Shown here one piece after another: positions 16,339-22,036 of a DNA stretch of 22,036 bases. Within the stretch, counting starts at the first letter, position 1; each line of letters begins with the position of its first letter. The notes below the pieces were generated by a model, which saw only the letters and a program-made list of their open reading frames with translations, did no database searches and was not told the DNA's origin. The stretch covers positions 1 to 22,036 of the forward strand of contig JAUYMX010000255.1 in NCBI GenBank assembly GCA_030699345.1. The letters run 5' to 3'. Made by a program: the position numbers and the translations under genes. Origin of the DNA: Methylococcaceae bacterium. Its GTDB lineage: Bacteria > Pseudomonadota > Gammaproteobacteria > Methylococcales > Methylomonadaceae.

Positions 16339-17292
16339 TTATTTTTTAATTTTTAAAATATCTAGCTGTATTTTAGCTATAAGTGCCTTGAATATTACAT
16401 TTATTGATGTGTTTTCCCTAATGTAATAAGGATTATTAATGCCATTCGCAGTGATCAGTGATTTTTTTTCTGTTTTTTTATATTCGCTGATCATTTTATT
16501 TAGTAGTGTAATATGCTGATCTTTGAGAATATCTTTGACTTCGCCATCAAAGTTGTCCATCAGTATTTTGAATACTAACGCTGAAGCCTCCAGCTTTTCT
16601 AATGTCGACTTTATCGACCAAGCTCCACCTTCATGTATTCTATATACAGACATTATTTCATCGATATATTTAATTTTACCTTTTTGTGCGGTAAACATTA
16701 GCAAAGGATAATCTCCTGCAGGAGAATGTTTAAAAAATTCTGGTAAGCCATCAGAAAAATAATTTCTGATAAGACAAGATGCAGTGTAGATATAATTCTC
16801 TTTTGCAAGGTCAAGTATTGTAGTGGTATTGGCGACTATATTTTTTAAGTAGTTGTCTACTAAACTTCCATTCTTTAAAATCTTGGCGTTATGAAAGCAA
16901 ATTGAATAATCTTTGTTTTTCTCTAAAAAGCATGCCTGTTTTTGTATTTTGTCTGGGTCGGTCCAATAATCGTCACCTTCACAGATTGCAATGTATTTAC
17001 CTTTTGCTTGCTGTAAATTGTTGAGCCAATTATCCATCCATGGCGCTACGTCATTTTTAGGGTGACTTCTATCTGGGTTATGTAAAAATAGGCGTATTTT
17101 ATCTGGAAATCGTTCTGCGTATTCAATGCAAATTTCTCTGGTACCGTCAGTAGATCCGTCTTCACCTATCAATATTTCAAATTCAAAGTCTGTTTTCTGG
17201 GCAAGAGCTCCTTCTAAGCATTCTGTAATAAAAGCGGCGTGTTGATAGGTGATAATCGATACAGAAACTAAAGGATTTTCAGGTGTCGCCAT
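16339..17292 (-). CDS. Family 2 glycosyltransferase
   Basis: This 317-residue protein has a GT-A domain with VSVSIITYQHAAFITECLEG, LIGEDGSTDGT (41-51) and the metal-binding ICEGDDYW (103-110), typical of a group of GT2 enzymes with EGDDYWTDP. The SCLIRNYF and HSPAGDYPLLMF segments form the acceptor region. The C-terminal 60 residues are basic and AT-rich in codon use (KALIAKIQLDILKIKK). It is separated from the acyltransferase gene by 110 bases and precedes another GT2 by 30 bases. Specific substrates are unknown. Confidence 0.87.
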   Translation of the reverse strand: MATPENPLVSVSIITYQHAAFITECLEGALAQKTDFEFEILIGEDGSTDGTREICIEYAERFPDKIRLFLHNPDRSHPKNDVAPWMDNWLNNLQQAKGKYIAICEGDDYWTDPDKIQKQACFLEKNKDYSICFHNAKILKNGSLVDNYLKNIVANTTTILDLAKENYIYTASCLIRNYFSDGLPEFFKHSPAGDYPLLMFTAQKGKIKYIDEIMSVYRIHEGGAWSIKSTLEKLEASALVFKILMDNFDGEVKDILKDQHITLLNKMISEYKKTEKKSLITANGINNPYYIRENTSINVIFKALIAKIQLDILKIKK

Positions 17293-17402
17293 ATAATTAA
17301 TAAGCCTTATATTATTTCAGTTGATTCCATAAAAACGTATGCGCGTTATAAGTTTATATGGGGTAGCTACTAGAGATATTTAAGTTTGTTAGGGGTAAGT
17401 AT

Positions 17403-17972
17403 TTATTGTTTTAAAGATGAGAGAAACTTTTTTTCCAATTCCAGTAGATTACGTTTTCTCTCGGCGATTCTCTTTGCCGGCGTCCCCATATATATACCAA
17501 ATGCGTTACAGCGCTTCTTTACAAGGCTTAATGCCGCAATGGCTACGCCTTCTTCAATAACTACACCAGGCAAAATAACTGCCCCCGAACCGATGATTGC
17601 ATGGCGACCGATAAGAACATCTGCGTGATTTACACCAGTATATTCAGCAGGCACTGTAGGATTAGTCATCCATTGGCCGGAAAAGTCATCGCTACTTGAA
17701 TAAATCGCTACCTTTGATGAGATGTTACAAAAATCTAATAGGGAGATTTTTCCAGCGCCAATTAAGGACGAGTACACGGCAATATGAATATAGTTACCTA
17801 ATATGATGCCGCCTGCTCCAGCAGAAAGCACACAAAAGTCGTCAATTCTGACATTATTACCAATAGATATATTGGCACAGTTATAAAATGATGCTCGATC
17901 AGATATGAGTACGTTTTCACCAACAGCGGCAAACCCCATCGATAAAATTGTTGCACGGTCTAACATTGCCAT
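17403..17972 (-). CDS. Left-handed beta-helix acyltransferase, possibly an amino-sugar N-acetyltransferase
   Basis: This 189-residue protein is built of hexapeptide repeats of the [LIV]-G-x-x-x type, seen in NISIGNNVRIDDFCVLSAG (33-51), IILGNYIHIAVYS and VLIGRHAIIGSGAVILPGV. These fold as a left-handed beta-helix that binds acetyl-CoA in trimers. A loop between coils contains SSSDDFSGQWMTNP. The C-terminus carries GIYMGTPAKRI, the common end of sugar O- or N-acyltransferases. It lies two bases after the aminotransferase stop, with an AAGG ribosome site overlapping the preceding gene's end. Pairing with a VioA-like aminotransferase suggests N-acetylation of the new 4-amino group, in the manner of VioB. 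An O-acetyltransferase role cannot be ruled out. Confidence 0.8.
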   Translation of the reverse strand: MAMLDRATILSMGFAAVGENVLISDRASFYNCANISIGNNVRIDDFCVLSAGAGGIILGNYIHIAVYSSLIGAGKISLLDFCNISSKVAIYSSSDDFSGQWMTNPTVPAEYTGVNHADVLIGRHAIIGSGAVILPGVVIEEGVAIAALSLVKKRCNAFGIYMGTPAKRIAERKRNLLELEKKFLSSLKQ

Positions 17973-17974
17973 TT

Positions 17975-19081
17975 TTAGCCTTCAGCGATTAAATTTACGA
18001 TTCTCTGTAAGCTATCGTTTGTTAGCTCAGGATAAATAGGTAGGCATAACACTTTAAAAGCTACGTCGGTTGCTACTGGTAAATTTTCTCTTCGTGCTGA
18101 TGGTAGTCCACGATACATGGGAAAATCTGAAATAAGCGGGTAAAAATAACGACGAGCGTAAATATTTTGATCTTTAAGCTTTTGATATAAGGCATTTCGG
18201 CTAATGGGATATTGCGCTTCGACTAATATAGGAAAATATGAGTAGTTTGCAACTTTTTCACCGGAGTTTAGCAGGCAATTGATACCCTCTACATTTTTGA
18301 GTAATTGACGGTAGGTCGTGTCAATTTCTTTACGTCTGGCTATAGCTTGGTCGACATGTTTTAGCTGGAGTAGGCCTATTGCCGAATTTAACTCACTCAT
18401 TTTGCCATTGATGCCTGGCGCCACCACTGTTACTTCATCAACAAAACCGAAATTCTTTAATTGGTCGATACGTAGCTTGGTTTTTGCATCCGGGCAAACA
18501 ATGGCGCCGCCTTCAAAGGTATTAAAAACTTTGGTGGCATGGAAGCTGAGTACGGATAGATCGCCATGTCGCAAAATGCTGCCGTCGGCATCTTTTACAC
18601 CAAAGGCATGTGCCGCATCGTAGATGACTTTGAGGTTATAGTTGTCGGCGATTTTCTGGATGGCGTCGACATCGCATGGATGACCATAGCAATGTACAGG
18701 CATGATTGCTGTGGTTTGTGGGGTAATGGCGGCTTCGATTTTTGCTGGGTCGAGATTGAGGGTATTGGGCTCAATATCTACGAAAACTGGTTTGATACCG
18801 TTCCACAGTAATGAATGAGAGGTTGCGACAAAAGAGTATGGCGTGGTGATGACTTCACCTGTTACACGTAATGCTTGCAATGCGGTGACCAACGCTAAGG
18901 TGCCATTGGTAAACAATGCAATGTGTTCCACACCCAGATATTGGCAAAGCGCTTGCTCCAATTGTTGATGAAATGGTCCGCCATTGGTAAGGATTTTATT
19001 GTTCCAGATTTTTTCTAAATAGGGAATAAACTCTTCAAGGGGTGGCAAGTGGGGTTGTGTAACATAAATAGGTTTATCCAT
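17975..19081 (-). CDS. DegT/DnrJ/EryC1/StrS aminotransferase, VioA-like
   Basis: This 368-residue PLP enzyme has a fold type I layout: NGTLALVTALQAL (59-71) for cofactor phosphate binding, EVITTPYSFVATSHSLLWNG (76-95), YDAAHAFGV (154-162) with Asp155 for the pyridine nitrogen, and SFHATKVFNTFEGGAIV (179-195) with Lys184 as the Schiff-base lysine. The N-terminus VTQPHLPPLEEFIPYLEKIW matches what I recall of the VioA group, which makes dTDP-4-amino-4,6-dideoxyglucose (viosamine). The exact sugar and C3/C4 position are inferred. The 4-keto-6-deoxy precursor enzymes (RmlA, RmlB) are not in the window. An AAAGGA ribosome site sits upstream, inside the mini-ORF that follows wzt. Confidence 0.87.
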   Translation of the reverse strand: MDKPIYVTQPHLPPLEEFIPYLEKIWNNKILTNGGPFHQQLEQALCQYLGVEHIALFTNGTLALVTALQALRVTGEVITTPYSFVATSHSLLWNGIKPVFVDIEPNTLNLDPAKIEAAITPQTTAIMPVHCYGHPCDVDAIQKIADNYNLKVIYDAAHAFGVKDADGSILRHGDLSVLSFHATKVFNTFEGGAIVCPDAKTKLRIDQLKNFGFVDEVTVVAPGINGKMSELNSAIGLLQLKHVDQAIARRKEIDTTYRQLLKNVEGINCLLNSGEKVANYSYFPILVEAQYPISRNALYQKLKDQNIYARRYFYPLISDFPMYRGLPSARRENLPVATDVAFKVLCLPIYPELTNDSLQRIVNLIAEG

Positions 19082-19083
19082 TT

Positions 19084-19158
19084 TTATTCCTTTATTTTGA
19101 CTAAAAAGGTTTTGATCGCTTTTTTGTCAGAATGAATATTGCCAACGACACTTTTCAT
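19084..19158 (-). CDS. Mini-ORF of 24 codons between wzt and the aminotransferase
   Basis: The ATG overlaps the wzt stop as ATGA, giving the standard coupling signal. The frame reads MKSVVGNIHSDKK and ends in IKE with TAA just three bases before the aminotransferase ATG. The peptide is basic and has no recognisable domain. Either it is a tiny real gene or the two ends of a formerly longer gene joined by a deletion. The aminotransferase ribosome site AAAGGA lies within its last codons, so translating it could help or hinder the next gene. Its short length keeps confidence low. Confidence 0.4.
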   Translation of the reverse strand: MKSVVGNIHSDKKAIKTFLVKIKE

Positions 19159-20369
19159 ATTAAGTCCTCTAGTTGCTCCAATTGCCCATGAAGCTGAAAT
19201 GGTGCCCAAAGATTGTGTTCTGCGATGACTTGAAAGTGAGCGATGGATTGTTGTCTAAAAAGTATTTCACCGCTTCGGTTCGCTAGTAATCCTATAGTGA
19301 TGGAGTAGAGGCCTTTGGAAAATTGTATTTTTGGTATGGTGAGTCTAATGCTTATTTTGCCTTGTCTATTACTTAAACTTTGGGTTATATCGTCTCGAAT
19401 AAACTCAGCTACGTTAGTCATGTCTTTGTTTAAAAAGGCAATGTATAGCTCAGGGGTGCTGTAGTCTTCTGCAACGTTAAATTCAATGTCTAACACTAGA
19501 TCACTGAGCCTATCTATTGGCAAGTAGGCATTAGGATCTGGTTCTTGTCCATTGATTAATAGTTTGCTGACAGATGCTTTTTTACTATCAGACAAATTGC
19601 CATTAACTATTTTAAATTGCGAATAGTATTGATCAATGCCTTCTGAAACGTTATTACCTTGATATTTGGCCTTGCCTTTATCCATTAATAAAATTTCAGA
19701 GCAGATTCTGGCGACTTGAGGCATGCTGTGAGATACAAATATAATCGCAGAGTTTTGTAAGATGGCATCAATACGGTTGAAACATTTTAATACAAAGCCG
19801 ATGTCACCTACGGCTAACACTTCATCGATAATTAGTATGTCCGGCTCCATTTGGGCGGCAACCGCAAAGCCTAAGCGCACTTTCATCCCTGAACTATAGT
19901 TTTGTACGGGGGAGTCGATAAAGTCGGCAATTTCTGAAAATTCAATGATCGCGTCCAGTTTGTCATCGATTTCTTTTTTCGAAAAGCCTAATACTGAACC
20001 GTTATTGTAGATATTTTCCCGGCCGGTAAGAATGGGGTTAAATCCCGCACCTAATTCAATTAAGGCATTCACTCGGCCCTTCATTTCAATTTTGCCTTCA
20101 TCCGGTGGAATTAGGCCATTAAGCATTTTTAGCAGAGTAGATTTACCAGCGCCGTTGTGACCAATCAGACCAATACATTCGCCACGTTTTAGGGTAAATG
20201 ATATGTCTTTAACGGCCCAAAATTCTGACTTTCTGAGTTCGGCTTTGGATTGGATGCCAAGCACTGCACTGCTAATATCCTTTAACCCATACCAGAGTGA
20301 TTTTTTAAAATCGAGACAGAATTTTTTGGAGACACCCTCAACATTAACCAGGACTTCGTCGTTGTTCAT
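19155..20369 (-). CDS. wzt: Polysaccharide ABC exporter ATPase with C-terminal carbohydrate-binding domain
   Basis: This 404-residue protein pairs with Wzm. The nucleotide-binding domain contains Walker A GHNGAGKST (70-78), a Q-loop region around GAGFNPILTGREN (107-119), the signature YSSGM (158-162), Walker B ILIIDE (178-183) and the switch histidine His214. Residues from about 250 to 404 form a beta-rich domain of the Wzt_C type, which in characterised systems recognises the modified end of the glycan before export. Its presence suggests that this exporter needs a terminal signal on the polymer, perhaps from one of the modifying enzymes here. The preceding wzm stop is 32 bases upstream. The stop overlaps the mini-ORF start. 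Confidence 0.93.
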   Translation of the reverse strand: MNNDEVLVNVEGVSKKFCLDFKKSLWYGLKDISSAVLGIQSKAELRKSEFWAVKDISFTLKRGECIGLIGHNGAGKSTLLKMLNGLIPPDEGKIEMKGRVNALIELGAGFNPILTGRENIYNNGSVLGFSKKEIDDKLDAIIEFSEIADFIDSPVQNYSSGMKVRLGFAVAAQMEPDILIIDEVLAVGDIGFVLKCFNRIDAILQNSAIIFVSHSMPQVARICSEILLMDKGKAKYQGNNVSEGIDQYYSQFKIVNGNLSDSKKASVSKLLINGQEPDPNAYLPIDRLSDLVLDIEFNVAEDYSTPELYIAFLNKDMTNVAEFIRDDITQSLSNRQGKISIRLTIPKIQFSKGLYSITIGLLANRSGEILFRQQSIAHFQVIAEHNLWAPFQLHGQLEQLEDLI

Positions 20370-20401
20370 TTTATTTGTAATTGTTTAGTTATATGAATGA
20401 A

Positions 20402-21259
20402 TTAACCGCCAAAGCGTTCGGTAATAATAGGCATAGATATACGATATGCAAGAGTCCCGATTATCAATAGTAAAAAAGTTAAACCGGCAAGAAAAGTAAA
20501 TTCATTGGGTATATAAGTTAAGTGTCCACTAAACCAGTCACGAGTTGAGGTAACCAATGTCGCCAATGGATTATAGTGCATTAGCAATGCCACATTGCCG
20601 TTGGTTGGCTCTGGATAAATTACTGGCGTTAGGTACATGGCAAAAGGCAGAATAATACCAATACCTCGGGATACATCATTTATTAGCAGGCCAATTGGGG
20701 TTAACAATAACCCAATAGCGAAGCCGCTGAGACTGGTCATTAATACCCCTAGTGGGAAATAAAGCAGGCTGAGGGCAGGTTCAATTTTATAAAAATAGAA
20801 CGCGATGGCTAACACAAACATTTTGGGGCCAAGATTAAATAGAATTGAATAAAATCCAGAGAGCAATAATGCTTCGCGCGGGAAATTGATTTTGGTAAGC
20901 ATGCCTTTGTTGGCTCTTACACTGACTAAAGGTTGATTAATCCCCTCGGCAAATATTTGCCATAGTATTGTGCCAATTATTACAAACAGCGGATATGGGA
21001 TGTCCGTAGCCCCAACATTGATAATGCTGTTGTTATTGAGAAATATCCATAATCCCGAAGTGAGAAGGGGGGGGATGAGTACCCAAAAAAAACCAAGAAA
21101 TGATTCTCGGTATTGTGAGGTTATGTCGCGTTTAAAGAGGCGAACAGCTAATTCGTGAGCTGGTTTTATATCCTTAAGAATAGCAACTAAAGATGAAAAA
21201 AATGCTGTTTTGCTCGAGTTGGGTATGTAGGTAGTTATCTTTAAGTTTTTGGAGCTCAT
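20402..21259 (-). CDS. wzm: Polysaccharide ABC exporter permease (ABC-2 type)
   Basis: The 285-residue protein has a cytoplasmic N-terminal stretch, a coupling motif RDITSQYRESFLGFFW (44-59), then about six hydrophobic helices. Further ABC-2 features are TKINFPREALLLSG (122-135) and TPVIYP (211-216) followed by NPLATLVTSTRDW (230-242). Length and topology are normal for Wzm, KpsM and TagG. With Wzt it pumps a completed lipid-linked glycan across the inner membrane. It is the first large gene of the locus, and transcription probably begins in the spacer upstream. Its ATG overlaps the stop of a 27-codon mini-ORF. Confidence 0.93.
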   Translation of the reverse strand: MSSKNLKITTYIPNSSKTAFFSSLVAILKDIKPAHELAVRLFKRDITSQYRESFLGFFWVLIPPLLTSGLWIFLNNNSIINVGATDIPYPLFVIIGTILWQIFAEGINQPLVSVRANKGMLTKINFPREALLLSGFYSILFNLGPKMFVLAIAFYFYKIEPALSLLYFPLGVLMTSLSGFAIGLLLTPIGLLINDVSRGIGIILPFAMYLTPVIYPEPTNGNVALLMHYNPLATLVTSTRDWFSGHLTYIPNEFTFLAGLTFLLLIIGTLAYRISMPIITERFGG

Positions 21260-21339
21260 GGCGTCTGTAAGGTTTGGATAAATTTTAAAAATTCAATGGT
21301 TAATATTCTAAGAGCCAATTTATATGCAAAGTATGCCAT
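21256..21339 (-). CDS. Mini-ORF of 27 codons overlapping the wzm start
   Basis: An ATG at 21339 opens a frame that ends in TGA sharing an ATGA with wzm. The peptide reads MAYFAYKLALRILTIEF and continues for another ten residues. It is hydrophobic and basic, with no strong ribosome site. It could be a leader peptide coupling translation into wzm, or the C-terminal remnant of a lost upstream gene, since an in-frame TTG extends the frame eight codons further upstream before a stop. Confidence is low because short frames occur by chance. Confidence 0.25.
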   Translation of the reverse strand: MAYFAYKLALRILTIEFLKFIQTLQTP

Positions 21340-21412
21340 AGGTAAGTAAATACTTTCTTGCAACTATGTTCTACAAGCTCAGTTGGTATGCTTAATCTTA
21401 TATCTTGTGGGC

Positions 21413-21442
21413 TTTATAGGGTATGGAGCGAATGGGGGTCAT
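21413..21442 (-). promoter_or_regulatory. Candidate promoter for the glycan locus
   Basis: On the minus strand, ATGACC (21437-21442) and TATAAA (21413-21418) are 18 bases apart, matching sigma-70 at 4 of 6 and 5 of 6. The predicted transcript would have a leader of about 145 bases. The match is weak, and the true promoter could be elsewhere in the spacer. Confidence 0.25.
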
Positions 21443-21452
21443 GATAAATCAA

Positions 21453-21489
21453 CTACGCTGATAGTTCGACTAGACTCTCTTGAGCGTAG
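21453..21489 (-). repeat. Degenerate REP-like inverted repeat
   Basis: Seven-base arms CTACGCT (21453-21459) and AGCGTAG (21483-21489) flank GTTCGACTAGACTC-like sequence. The following GCTGAAGGACTCACC resembles the GAAGGACT part of common proteobacterial repeats. It lies next to the repeat hairpin at 21515-21560. Confidence 0.35.
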
Positions 21490-21514
21490 CTGAAGGACTC
21501 ACCAGATATATATT

Positions 21515-21560
21515 GCGCCGTTTGCACTGCGTTTATAGAAGTGCAGTTTTTTGAAGTCCC
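21515..21560 (-). repeat. Second copy of the intergenic repeat, inverted relative to copy 15052
   Basis: On the minus strand this segment starts GGGACTTCAAAAAACTGCAC and contains TGCACTT-x2-ATAAA-x2-CAGTGC. The same order, with few changes, is found at 15052-15098 on the plus strand. The arms TGCACT (21523-21528) and AGTGCA (21540-21545) form a six-base stem, followed on the plus strand by six T residues, so it could also work as a weak terminator. Confidence 0.5.
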
Positions 21561-21575
21561 TTTAGTTTCCTAAAG
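21560..21575 (+). repeat. Short perfect stem-loop
   Basis: CTTTAG (21560-21565) and CTAAAG (21570-21575) flank a four-base TTTC loop. It directly follows the repeat hairpin. Without a T run after it, a terminator role is unlikely. Confidence 0.3.
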
Positions 21576-21609
21576 TGCAACAGCTCAATATCACCAAAAT
21601 CTGAAGGTC

Positions 21610-21637
21610 CAGACATTATGTCTAAAAGGTCTATAAT
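21610..21637 (+). promoter_or_regulatory. Promoter of the DEAD-box helicase, with a palindrome in its spacer
   Basis: A perfect TATAAT (21632-21637) follows CAGACA (21610-21615, 4 of 6 to TTGACA) with a 16-base spacer. Transcription would begin near 21644, about 47 bases before the helicase ATG. The inverted repeat AGACAT-T-ATGTCT (21611-21623) overlaps the -35 box and spacer, a position where a repressor could bind. Confidence 0.5.
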
Positions 21638-21690
21638 GCCGCAAAGCAAATATTCCGTCACTTTTAACAGCATAGACATTAAATTAATTC

Positions 21691-22036
21691 ATGCAACCTA
21701 CACAAGCAAATCCCGTTTCATTTTCTGAGTTAATACTGGATATACAACTTCTTAAAGCAGTCACTCAGTTAGGTTACGAAAAGCCTACTGCGGTTCAGTA
21801 TCAAGCCATCCCATCCATACTAGAAGATAAAGACTTATTAGTTAGTGCTGAAACCGGTAGCGGTAAGACTGCTGCGTTTTTGTTGCCAACCTTGCATAAT
21901 TTGTTAATCCGACCTTCGGAAAAAGTTGGTATCCGTGCGTTGATATTGGCGCCGACGCGGGAGTTGGCTCAACAAACCTTCAGCCAATGTCAATTATTGA
22001 GTCAATTTACCGATCTTACTTCGGGGTTAATTACCG
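21691..22036 (+). CDS. DEAD-box RNA helicase, N-terminal fragment (cut by window edge)
   Basis: The first 115 codons are visible and the frame is open to the window end. The protein starts MQPTQANPVSFSELILD. It has the Q motif region GYEKPTAVQ (28-36), with the aromatic residue upstream in SFSEL, then the Walker A motif AETGSGKTAAF (53-63) and motif Ia PTRELAQQ (88-95). The DEAD, SAT and later motifs lie beyond the edge. These enzymes use ATP to unwind or remodel RNA in ribosome assembly or decay. The RhlE or SrmB type fits, but the visible part does not decide. It is divergent from the glycan locus and functionally unrelated. No clear ribosome site precedes the ATG. Confidence 0.93.
   Translation, partial: MQPTQANPVSFSELILDIQLLKAVTQLGYEKPTAVQYQAIPSILEDKDLLVSAETGSGKTAAFLLPTLHNLLIRPSEKVGIRALILAPTRELAQQTFSQCQLLSQFTDLTSGLIT

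Larger units (their letters stand above)
21260..21690. other. Divergent promoter region between the glycan locus and the helicase
   Basis: This 431-base spacer separates minus-strand wzm from the plus-strand helicase. From left to right it holds the mini-ORF, a weak minus-strand promoter, a REP-like segment, a repeat hairpin, a second small stem and the helicase promoter. I saw no GGCGGTAG-type ops element that would recruit RfaH. Confidence 0.65.

Noticed and set aside
18318..18811. Two plus-strand frames of 101 and 81 codons opposite the aminotransferase
   Set aside because: Antisense shadows of a strongly conserved enzyme, with no ribosome sites or domain features.
21260..21690. An ops/JUMPstart element for RfaH upstream of the glycan locus
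   Set aside because: No GGCGGTAG-type motif was found on the minus strand.
1..22036. CRISPR array, tRNA, rRNA or insertion sequence
   Set aside because: I saw no regularly spaced direct repeats, no cloverleaf-type sequence and no transposase frame anywhere in the window.

Overview
The window looks like a chromosomal segment of a low-to-moderate GC gammaproteobacterium. The CarA protein is close to the E. coli family, and a family of ligase associated with exosortase A systems is present. A methanotroph-like or related lineage is possible, but I cannot fix the genus. Everything from the left edge to 21259 is on the minus strand; only the truncated gene at the right edge is on the plus strand.

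Left edge (1-1513): the first codons of carB, then carA, then a non-coding leader. The leader holds a candidate promoter and a terminator-like hairpin that pairs fully only in the carA-sense RNA. This housekeeping pair is separate from the glycan cluster.

Main region (1514-21259): one large surface-polysaccharide locus, transcribed right to left. It begins with an ABC-2 exporter (wzm, wzt with a C-terminal glycan-binding domain). Next come a VioA-like sugar aminotransferase and a hexapeptide acyltransferase, which together suggest an N-acylated 4-amino-4,6-dideoxyhexose. Seven GT-2 enzymes and three GT-B (family 4/1-like) enzymes follow, with a HVRRGD fucosyltransferase-like protein, a NodB-type deacetylase, a secreted TPR protein, a 634-residue protein of unknown function, and finally an O-ligase of the exosortase A-associated type. 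Genes from 5732 to 13761 are tightly packed, with several ATGA overlaps. Those at 13842-17292 and 3984-5024 are more AT-rich and loosely spaced, suggesting a mosaic of acquired cassettes.

Proposed logic: glycosyltransferases build a glycan on a lipid carrier in the cytoplasm, the acylated amino sugar decorates or ends it, Wzm/Wzt exports it, and the ligase transfers it to an acceptor. No priming glycosyltransferase, nucleotide-sugar dehydratase, Wzx/Wzy or exosortase lies in the window, so these must be elsewhere.

Right edge (21260-22036): a 431-base spacer, then the first 115 codons of a DEAD-box RNA helicase on the plus strand. The spacer shares a previously unnamed intergenic repeat (hairpin plus REP-like palindrome) with the spacer at 14985-15258. 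Two mini-ORFs with ATGA stop-start overlaps (one upstream of wzm, one after wzt) and the 634-residue protein are the most unusual items.
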